NCBI GenBank assembly: GCA_030620005.1
Contig: JAUXAJ010000249.1
Coordinates: forward strand, 1-7,620
Reading direction: 5' to 3'
Length of the DNA: 7,620 nucleotides
Source of the DNA: Promethearchaeota archaeon
Lineage (GTDB): Archaea; Asgardarchaeota; Lokiarchaeia; Sigynarchaeales; SOKP01
Position 1 is the stretch's first letter. Each line of letters starts with the position of its first letter. Both the position numbers and the translations under genes were made by a program. Positions 1 to 5,943 of this stretch are shown piece by piece. The notes under the pieces are model-generated. The model was given only the letters and a program-made list of their open reading frames with translations, had not been told where the DNA came from and did not search any database.

Positions 1-210
1 TTAATTACTTTAACACTTAAAAGAAATTGGGTGAGATTTGATGTTAAGCATTGAAATTTCACTTAGGAGATAAAAATGCAATGTCTTACTAAAATTATTA
101 AAATTAACAATAATTACAAATTACAAAACTTAAGTTATTAAATTAAATAAAGATATTAATTTTTTTACATAGAATTAATTGTTAAAAGTAAATTAATCAT
201 GTGAAAAAAA
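1..210. other. AT-rich upstream region of the kor operon
   Basis: No normal-sized gene is visible on either strand. The stretch is very AT-rich, especially 100-200, and presumably contains the operon promoter, but it is so A/T-dense that no single TATA box stands out. The only structured part is 29-141. There a GGGTGA (29-34) precedes an ATG at 41 with 10 codons ending at 73, and an AGGAG (65-69) precedes an ATG at 76 with 21 codons ending at 141. These could be leader peptides or chance. GTGA at 201-204 lies 6 nt before the korD ATG and is the probable korD ribosome binding site. Confidence 0.5.
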
Positions 211-492
211 ATGAGTCTTAAATTAATTGAAAATAAAGAAAAGAAATATTCTTTATTTCTTAATAAGAATAGATGCGGTGGTTGCGAAATATGCGTGGTA
301 GTGTGCCCTACTGGGATACTAGAAATGGGCGACGAGTTAAACGTGAGAATTGCTTACATTCCTAGAGTAAAAGAAGGTAAAGAAAAATATTGTTCAGCGT
401 GCAGGAGATGCGAGTATAGTTGCCCTGATTGGGCTATTTACGTTTTAGATGAAGGAAAAAATAATCAAGCTACTGAAAAGGCTAAAGTTTAA
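211..492 (+). CDS. korD: KorD: 2x[4Fe-4S] ferredoxin subunit of 2-oxoacid:ferredoxin oxidoreductase
   Basis: A 93-residue dicluster ferredoxin, the delta subunit of the 2-oxoacid:ferredoxin oxidoreductase encoded by the next three genes. Two classical CxxCxxCxxxCP motifs are visible: C22/C25/C28/C32-P33 and C61/C64/C67/C71-P72, each giving one [4Fe-4S] cluster. Size and spacing fit the KorD/PorD family. In that family the subunit takes electrons from the KorB cluster and hands them to free ferredoxin. Here a further acceptor may be the fusion protein at the end of the operon. The ATG start follows a GTGA element with 6 nt spacing. The GTG at 201 is out of frame. It is first in the operon, 12 nt ahead of korA. 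No membrane segment or signal is visible, so it should be cytoplasmic. The family is clear; the exact substrate class of the complex is not settled by this subunit. Confidence 0.93.
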   Translation: MSLKLIENKEKKYSLFLNKNRCGGCEICVVVCPTGILEMGDELNVRIAYIPRVKEGKEKYCSACRRCEYSCPDWAIYVLDEGKNNQATEKAKV

Positions 493-504
493 CGAGGTGA
501 AAAT

Positions 505-1677
505 ATGAATAAAGCTGAAAAAAATAGGTTTTTACCCGAAGGAAAATATGTAATGATGGGAAATATTGCGATGAGCGAAGGTGCTATAGCTGCCGGCTTG
601 AAATTCTTTGGAGGTTATCCAATCACCCCCAGCACGGAAGTGATAGAACATCTTGCGAGAAGGCTCCCTGAAGTAGGGGGGTGTTGCATGCAGATGGAGG
701 ACGAGCTCGCGTCAATTAACTCGGTTATTGGAGCTTCAATAGCTGGAGCTAAGGCAATGACAGCAACTTCTGGACCTGGCCTTTCTTTAATGACTGAAAC
801 CATTTCAATGGCAGCCAATCTTGAAATACCCTTTGTCTTTTGTGATGTTCAGAGAAACGGTCCCGGAACTGGTTATGTAACTGAACCCCACCATAACGAT
901 TTAGGTTTAGTTAGGTTTGCTGGAAACGGTGAATTTCAAGTGATTGCGTTAGCTCCCATGAATTGTCAAGAATTATTTGACTTGACCATAACGGCGTTTA
1001 ATTTTGCTGAGATATACCGGTGTCCCGTATTTATATTATCGGATGCGTACTTAGGACATCTCCACGAAGCAATCTACATTCCACCTAAAGAAGAGATTTT
1101 ATCAAGAGTTGTATCGCGTAAACTTCCAGAAAAAGTAGGAGCAAAGATTTTTACTTACAAGGATCCGAGTACAGGCGCTCACATAATCCCTCCACAATCA
1201 ATGATGGGAACTGAATTTGGAGCGCCCCTTCTCATACACCTACCCCACGGGCCAGATGGCTTGCCAACGCCTAAACCAATGAATTTCATAGAAGCAATCA
1301 TGGATAAAGTAAACTCCAACAAAGACAAAATATGTTTAACCGATCAATATAAATTGACCGACGCTGAAATCGTGATAGTTGCTTACGGTTTACCCGTTCG
1401 CACGAGTTATCGGGCAGTTGATATAGCTCGAAAAGAAGGGATCAAGGTTGGTATTTTTAGATTAATTACTGTCTGGCCCTTTCCAGACGAGAAAGTGAAG
1501 GAAGCTGTAAAGGATGCAAAGGCAGTAATAGTGCCGGAGTTGAATTATACGGGCGTCATTGCTGAACAAGTTGAAAGGGTTACTAAACTTGAAACTCCAG
1601 TATTGAAAATTCCCAAGGTATGTGAATTTCATCACCCCGACGACATATTAGAAGTTATAAGGGAGGTGGCCAATTAA
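505..1677 (+). CDS. korA: 2-oxoacid:ferredoxin oxidoreductase, alpha subunit (KorA-like)
   Basis: The 390-residue alpha subunit, combining the pyrimidine-binding TPP half (domain I) and the transketolase C-terminal-like domain (domain II). The signature GYPITPST lies at 37-44, and QMEDELASI (63-71) and TATSGPGLSL (86-95) are also conserved family blocks. The C-terminal third (from about residue 285) has the VIVAYG...VGIFRLITVWPFP pattern of domain II. With KorB it oxidatively decarboxylates a 2-oxoacid to an acyl-CoA plus CO2. The substrate is probably 2-oxoglutarate or a branched-chain 2-oxoacid. The loop usually reading GPSTGLPT in KorA reads GPGTGYVTE (119-127), followed by HHNDL, which is intermediate between the KorA and VorA-type patterns I recall, so the kor name is provisional. 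GAGGTGA (494-500) supports the ATG. The stop overlaps the korB ATG by 1 nt, indicating translational coupling. Confidence 0.92.
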   Translation: MNKAEKNRFLPEGKYVMMGNIAMSEGAIAAGLKFFGGYPITPSTEVIEHLARRLPEVGGCCMQMEDELASINSVIGASIAGAKAMTATSGPGLSLMTETISMAANLEIPFVFCDVQRNGPGTGYVTEPHHNDLGLVRFAGNGEFQVIALAPMNCQELFDLTITAFNFAEIYRCPVFILSDAYLGHLHEAIYIPPKEEILSRVVSRKLPEKVGAKIFTYKDPSTGAHIIPPQSMMGTEFGAPLLIHLPHGPDGLPTPKPMNFIEAIMDKVNSNKDKICLTDQYKLTDAEIVIVAYGLPVRTSYRAVDIARKEGIKVGIFRLITVWPFPDEKVKEAVKDAKAVIVPELNYTGVIAEQVERVTKLETPVLKIPKVCEFHHPDDILEVIREVAN

Positions 1678-2597
1678 TGTCTGGAATAGGTCCAACATAT
1701 CCAAGCGAGAAGCCAGAGCATCCTTACTTGAAATATTCCTACGTGGGAGACCTGCTTGGAAATTATTCCTCGAGATTCTGCGCTGGATGTGGGTACGGAA
1801 TCATGGCTCATGTTTACACTCGATTATTTGAAGATTTAAAGCTAGATCCAAAATTGTACCCTTTAGTAGTTGGAATTGGATGTTACAGTCAAATAATGCT
1901 ATTAGTTCACGCAAAAGCTCAAAAAATTTTAACGCTACACGGTCGAGCTCCGGCAATTGCCACGGGTATTAAGATGGCAAATCCTAAGATGAAACCCATC
2001 ATCTTTTCTGGTGATGGAGATTGCTTGGGGATTGGTGGAAATCACTTCATTCATCTTTGTCGAAGAAATCTTGACTGCATTATATTCATTTTTAACAATA
2101 GCATATACGCTATGACTGGAGGGCAAGGTGCACCTACAACTTTATTCGGTGCAAAATCAACAACGACTCCTTATTCAATGTTTGAGAATAGAAGTGACGG
2201 AGTAAAATTAGCGCTAGCGGCAGGTGCCACCTACGTTGCGAGAACTTCCATTGCTCACCCACGGACCTTGATGAAATACTTCAAGAAAGCGCTCAATCAT
2301 AAAGGCACTTCCGTGATTGAAATTATTATTCAATGCGTGACTTATTTCGGTAGAAAGAATCTTGATAGCTTAGGTTCTGAGATTGATGGTGCTAAGGGTA
2401 TAAAAATGGATTCCGGAGGGAAAATGATTGATTGGATAAAAAAGAACACGGTTAGAAAAAATCAGGCCAAATTCATGAGCGAAGAAGAGTTATTTAACAA
2501 GTATGTTCTCGGAGAATTCAGATACGAGCCAAATAAACCAGAATATTCGGAAGAATACGAAAAAATAAAAAGAATTGCCCAAGGGGAGGGAAAGTAA
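1677..2597 (+). CDS. korB: 2-oxoacid:ferredoxin oxidoreductase, beta subunit (TPP and [4Fe-4S])
   Basis: The 306-residue catalytic beta subunit carrying the diphosphate-binding half of TPP and the internal [4Fe-4S] cluster. The cluster ligands expected for the family are visible: C35-x2-C38-G and C220 in the CVTYFGRKN block, with C69 (GIGCY) near the active site. The TPP/Mg motif GDGDCLGIGGNH is at 112-123, with RRN at 129-131 and NNSIYAMTGGQ at 140-150. LHGRAPAIATG (87-97) is also typical. Members with KorA form the decarboxylating core, and electrons from the hydroxyalkyl-TPP radical leave through this cluster to KorD. GGGAGGTGG (1661-1669) lies inside the end of korA, 7 nt before the ATG. 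The first 30 residues are variable. The C-terminal tail after about residue 270 is charged and carries no recognised motif. The family is secure; substrate specificity is inferred only. Confidence 0.94.
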   Translation: MSGIGPTYPSEKPEHPYLKYSYVGDLLGNYSSRFCAGCGYGIMAHVYTRLFEDLKLDPKLYPLVVGIGCYSQIMLLVHAKAQKILTLHGRAPAIATGIKMANPKMKPIIFSGDGDCLGIGGNHFIHLCRRNLDCIIFIFNNSIYAMTGGQGAPTTLFGAKSTTTPYSMFENRSDGVKLALAAGATYVARTSIAHPRTLMKYFKKALNHKGTSVIEIIIQCVTYFGRKNLDSLGSEIDGAKGIKMDSGGKMIDWIKKNTVRKNQAKFMSEEELFNKYVLGEFRYEPNKPEYSEEYEKIKRIAQGEGK

Positions 2598-2600
2598 CAA

Positions 2601-3197
2601 ATGAGTAGATATGAAATTCGTATAGCGGGATTTGGTGGACAGGGTGTAATCACGCTCAGTAAGATGATTGTCACAGCTACTTCTCTGTACGAAGGATTAG
2701 CTTCAACGCAAACAGAAGCTTATAGTGCTTCCGCGCGTGGCGGAAAATGTTGGGGAGAAATTGTTGTGGATTTAGATAAAGAGACGAAATTGATTGATTA
2801 TCCAAAAGCAATGATACCTTATGATTTTTTAATAGTTCTTTCTGAAGAATCTGCGAAGGATGTCAAGCGAAATCACCTGAAAAAGGGAGATAATACAGGA
2901 TTCTTGGTGTGGGATCCCTCAACGATAAAGAAATTTCCAACAGCGAAAAGAGTGAAATCGCTTTCGATACCCGTTCAGAAATTGGCGTTGGAAAGGTTTG
3001 GGAACATCGTGTATGGAAACACCATTCTCTTTGGCATCTTTACAACTCTTTCTGGCGTGATTTCTGAAGAATCCGCGATCGAGACGGTAAAAAAATTCGT
3101 CCCTAGCGTTACATTGGACAAGAACTTGGAAGCTTTTGAGTTAGGTAAGCAAGAAGCTTTAGAATACTTGAATAAGTTAAAGGAGGAGGAGAAATAA
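2601..3197 (+). CDS. korC: 2-oxoacid:ferredoxin oxidoreductase, gamma subunit (KorC-like)
   Basis: The 198-residue gamma subunit of the pyruvate/ketoisovalerate oxidoreductase catalytic-domain family, involved in CoA binding and stabilisation of the complex. The N-terminal glycine motif AGFGGQGV is at 9-16, and the family block TQTEAYSASARGGKCWGE is at 36-53. In KorC sequences I recall, the middle of this block reads SYGPEARGG, so SASARGG is a variant, although the RGG core is kept. The length is normal for a free-standing gamma subunit. It starts 3 nt after korB, and GGGGAGGG (2583-2590) inside the end of korB acts as the ribosome binding site with a 10-nt spacer. Its own last codons encode KEEEK through an AGGAGGAGGAG run, which doubles as the Shine-Dalgarno site of the next gene. 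It is probably cytoplasmic. It completes the D-A-B-C subunit set. Confidence 0.9.
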   Translation: MSRYEIRIAGFGGQGVITLSKMIVTATSLYEGLASTQTEAYSASARGGKCWGEIVVDLDKETKLIDYPKAMIPYDFLIVLSEESAKDVKRNHLKKGDNTGFLVWDPSTIKKFPTAKRVKSLSIPVQKLALERFGNIVYGNTILFGIFTTLSGVISEESAIETVKKFVPSVTLDKNLEAFELGKQEALEYLNKLKEEEK

Positions 3198-3198
3198 A

Positions 3199-5016
3199 AT
3201 GCACTTTGAAAAAATCAAGAAAGGATGGAGCGAATTAGAGGCAGAAGTGATTAGAACTGGCAAATGCACGTTTTGTGGTGCGTGTGGTGCATTTTGCATG
3301 AACATCACGTTTGACATGGAAAAGGAGGTACCAATCGAAGACGGTTCTTGCAAAGACGTGAACACTTGCCGCGACGGTTTTGGCCTTTGTTATAATTTGT
3401 GCCCACAAACAGGAAAAGATCAAATTTCGACATTCCTATTGGATAAGTGGGTTTTTGGTAAGGAACACGATAAAATCTTGGGTCATTACATCGATATTGT
3501 TTCCGTTAAGCTGTCAGATTCAGCAAGCAAAAAATTACCGATGGAAGCTGGACCTCTAACGGGGTTGTTATATTCTGCAATGGAAGAAGGATTAATTGAT
3601 TGTTCGATAATAACAGACAAGGACGAAAATTTTAGACCTTTTCCCATGCTTGCAAAAAATCCGCAGGAATTATTCCAGGGTGTTGGATATAAACCAAGTC
3701 AAAGTCCCACGCTATCTTTAGTTGGAGAAGCAATAAATAAGGAATTTGTTGATATCGCAGTTGTAGGAACTCCTTGCCAAATTCAGGCCCTTCGAAAGCT
3801 ACAAAACCATCCACACTTCGATTTTGAAGCGTACGACTTGGTTTCGCTTGCCGTGGGAACTTTTTGTTTAGGGACGTTCCACAATCAATTAATTGAACAA
3901 TGTTTTAAAGAACAGGATTTGAAACCTGGTGAAATCACCAAAATAGAAACCGACAAGAACGAGTTTAAAATGATCGTAACGACAAGTTCAGGCAAGAAAG
4001 AAATCCCCTTGAATTATATATACGATAAATCCGTTAGAAACGCCTGTTTCTCTTGTTCGGATTACACTGCTTCGTTTGCAGACGTGTCTGTTGGAAGCAT
4101 AGGAAGCGAAAACGGTTGGAAAACGATGATAATCAGAACAGAAAGAGGTAAAGAAGTGTTTGACGCGGCTGTTAGCAAGGGAATTCTTGAAGCAAAAACT
4201 CTGGAAAAAGATAAAGAAGAGATCGTCTTGGACATAACTAGAAATAAAACTGATATCGTAAAAATCGAATCAGTCGTGGAACATTCTCCTGAAATTAAAA
4301 GCATCATTATAAGGAACGAAAGAATTGCTAAAGCGTATCGACCCGGACAATTCATGATTTTATGGATTCACGACGTTGATTTTTTACCAATGTCAATTTC
4401 TAATATTGAAGGAAACCTAATTGAAATTACCGTTCAGAAAATTGGGGAAGGCACGGGTAAACTGTTTGAACTAAAAGAAGGCGATAGTATAGGAATAAGA
4501 GGTCCTTTTGGAAACTCGTGGAATTACGAGGACGCTTCCAATATTCTTATAGTTGGAGGGGGAATGGGTACTGCTGCTTTAACTTCACTGATTGAACCAT
4601 TAAAACAAAATAAGAAGAATATAACCGTGACTATTGGAGCAAAAGACGAGCCTTCCTTAATTTTTGCCGATAAGTTGATTGACCTGATTCCTAATACCAT
4701 GTGCAGTACTGACGATGGTTCGCGGGGAAAAAAATGCTTTGTAACTGATACAATTGAGGAAATTTTTAAGGGAAATACAATTGACCTCATAATGACATGT
4801 GGCCCTGAAGTAATGATGAAAAAAGTCCTTGAAATTGCTGAATCTAAAAACATTGAAGTTCAAGCTTCCCTCGAGAGAAAGATGAAATGTGGCGTTGGAT
4901 TATGTGGGTCATGCTGTATTGGAGAAAATAATGATACATGCGTTTGTAAGGATGGCCCCATTTTCAAGTCAGAGCAATTAAAAACATTTCCGCAGTTTGG
5001 AACTTACTCGAAATAA
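3199..5016 (+). CDS. FrhB-PyrK fusion: ferredoxin-like + F420-type flavoprotein + FAD/NAD/[2Fe-2S] reductase
   Basis: A 605-residue soluble redox protein with three modules. Residues 20-72 are ferredoxin-like: C23/C26/C29/C33 form one [4Fe-4S] motif, and C51/C57/C64/C68-P a second with irregular spacing. Residues 95-335 match the FrhB/FdhB family (F420-reducing hydrogenase beta subunit; FAD, F420 and [4Fe-4S]). Visible there are AGPLTGLLYSAMEEG (117-131), GTPCQIQALRKLQ (190-202), GTFC (220-223), CFSC (283-286) and ADVSVGSIGS (294-303). C193, C223, C283 and C286 are candidate cluster ligands. Residues 350-605 are a full archaeal PyrK-type domain: RPGQF (381-385), PMSIS (397-401) for FAD, GGGMGTAAL (453-461) and TCGPEVMM (533-540) for NAD(P), and C564-x4-C569-x2-C572-x10-C583 for [2Fe-2S]. 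It starts 1 nt after korC behind AGGAGGAGGAG. No pyrD is nearby. It probably links Kor-derived electrons to F420 and NAD(P); the direction of flow is inference. Confidence 0.92.
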   Translation: MHFEKIKKGWSELEAEVIRTGKCTFCGACGAFCMNITFDMEKEVPIEDGSCKDVNTCRDGFGLCYNLCPQTGKDQISTFLLDKWVFGKEHDKILGHYIDIVSVKLSDSASKKLPMEAGPLTGLLYSAMEEGLIDCSIITDKDENFRPFPMLAKNPQELFQGVGYKPSQSPTLSLVGEAINKEFVDIAVVGTPCQIQALRKLQNHPHFDFEAYDLVSLAVGTFCLGTFHNQLIEQCFKEQDLKPGEITKIETDKNEFKMIVTTSSGKKEIPLNYIYDKSVRNACFSCSDYTASFADVSVGSIGSENGWKTMIIRTERGKEVFDAAVSKGILEAKTLEKDKEEIVLDITRNKTDIVKIESVVEHSPEIKSIIIRNERIAKAYRPGQFMILWIHDVDFLPMSISNIEGNLIEITVQKIGEGTGKLFELKEGDSIGIRGPFGNSWNYEDASNILIVGGGMGTAALTSLIEPLKQNKKNITVTIGAKDEPSLIFADKLIDLIPNTMCSTDDGSRGKKCFVTDTIEEIFKGNTIDLIMTCGPEVMMKKVLEIAESKNIEVQASLERKMKCGVGLCGSCCIGENNDTCVCKDGPIFKSEQLKTFPQFGTYSK

Positions 5017-5023
5017 TATCAAA

Positions 5024-5048
5024 TTTTTTTATCTTATTTTATATTTTT
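5024..5048 (+). terminator. Oligo-T terminator after the kor operon
   Basis: Starting 8 nt after the fusion-gene stop, the + strand carries T7 (5024-5030), T4 (5037-5040) and T5 (5044-5048), with no GC-rich hairpin before them. This is the form of archaeal intrinsic termination. It closes the operon before the separately spaced membrane-protein gene. The call rests on base composition and position only. Confidence 0.6.
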
Positions 5049-5145
5049 AATGCGGAATGAAAGAAGTTTCGTCAAATTTTATTAATTTTTAAAATTTCAT
5101 TACAATAATAAAATTCATGAATAATTTATTTTTAAGTGATGAGAA

Positions 5146-5829
5146 GTGTCTAGAGAATCCATGAAAAATCTACCCAAAAATTGTATTGCTGATGATAACT
5201 CTAATTGTGATGAATGCGAATTAAATGATCTTTTGCTTTGCAATTTTGAGAAAAAGTTTGCTAATGGATTCTTATTTGGTAATATCGCGTATAGAATTCT
5301 TGCAATTATCATATTATCATTAGTAGGGTTCTTAATGGGACAATGGTGGATGGTAATTACTTATTTATTTGTTGTCTTGTTAACCTTTGTTGTTATTGAG
5401 CCAAGATTGTTATGTAGTCATTGCCCTTTCTATGCCAAGGAAGGAAAATGCCTTAAATGTTGGGCACTAAGAGGCATGCCTAAGTTCTGGAGATATCGTC
5501 CAGAACCTATTAATAAAAAAGAGAAGAACGCAATGCTTGCCATCGGAGCCTTTATAGACTTATTTCCTTATGTAGGTTCTATTTTAGGAATTATTTGGTT
5601 TATTTTCAATCCAACAGACAATTATTTAATAGGAACATGGTTAATAATCGTCACGATCATTTTTACAGGTATAGTTATTTACTTTTCCTCAATACTACAA
5701 GGCAATGCTTGTAAAAAATGTCCCAATTTTTCTTGCGCAATGAACAAAGTTCATGATAATATTAAAGAAGCGTTCATGGAAAAAAACCCAATAATTAAAG
5801 AAGCTTGGAAAAATTCAGAAAAAATCTAA
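5146..5829 (+). CDS. Four-helix membrane protein with three cysteine clusters, unknown function
   Basis: A 227-residue integral membrane protein with four predicted helices at about 46-64, 67-84, 128-154 and 160-182, so both ends should face the same side. Cysteines sit only in the soluble parts. The N-terminus has C13, C21-x2-C24 and C32; the central loop after helix 2 has C90-x2-C93-P, C102-x2-C105; the C-terminal side after helix 4 has C189-x2-C192-P and C197. The loop continues with a GMPKFWRYRPEP block (110-121). This pattern recalls uncharacterised archaeal and bacterial membrane proteins I have seen only as hypothetical. Metal or Fe-S binding is plausible but unproven. The start is GTG at 5146, supported by GTGAT at 5136-5140 with a 5-nt spacer. 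The ATG at 5161 is an alternative. It lies 129 nt beyond the kor operon and its terminator, so it is probably a separate transcription unit. Confidence 0.82.
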   Translation: MSRESMKNLPKNCIADDNSNCDECELNDLLLCNFEKKFANGFLFGNIAYRILAIIILSLVGFLMGQWWMVITYLFVVLLTFVVIEPRLLCSHCPFYAKEGKCLKCWALRGMPKFWRYRPEPINKKEKNAMLAIGAFIDLFPYVGSILGIIWFIFNPTDNYLIGTWLIIVTIIFTGIVIYFSSILQGNACKKCPNFSCAMNKVHDNIKEAFMEKNPIIKEAWKNSEKI

Positions 5830-5844
5830 ACTTTTCAAAAGTAA

Positions 5845-5943
5845 AATTTTCAAAATGGAATCTGCTTAAAAAAGGCTTTTCCTGAAGAATATTACCGAGG
5901 GTTCCCAGATTTTTACCCCGATGAATACAAGTGGTCATATTAA
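5845..5943 (+). pseudogene. Possible start-less gene tail (coding-like fragment)
   Basis: After the stop of the membrane protein there is an open + strand stretch with no plausible start. From 5872 it reads KAFPEEYYRGFPDF followed by YPDEYKWSY and a TAA at 5941-5943. The composition (Tyr/Phe/Pro/acidic, ending in an ordinary tail) looks more like protein than the surrounding AT-rich spacer. It may be the 3' remnant of a lost gene. It is only about 24 credible codons and I recognise no family, so chance is a real alternative. Confidence 0.25.

Noticed and set aside
201..203. GTG at 201 as an alternative korD start
   Set aside because: It is not in frame with korD (10 nt before the ATG) and fits better as part of the ribosome binding site.
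615..818. - strand 67-codon open frame inside korA
   Set aside because: It mirrors the conserved TPP-domain region of korA; a shadow frame.
4062..4863. Several - strand open frames of 68-109 codons inside the fusion gene
   Set aside because: They overlap a gene with unmistakable domain motifs on the + strand, and their translations look like antisense shadows with no motif or Shine-Dalgarno site.
5115..5312. - strand 65-codon open frame over the start of the membrane-protein gene
   Set aside because: It is antisense to a better supported + strand gene with a GTGAT ribosome site; no recognisable family.
5832..5855. TTTTCAAAA direct repeat as a CRISPR-like or attachment-site signal
   Set aside because: Two 9-bp copies in A/T-rich DNA with no third copy, spacer pattern, tRNA or integrase; no CRISPR or mobile element is visible in the window.
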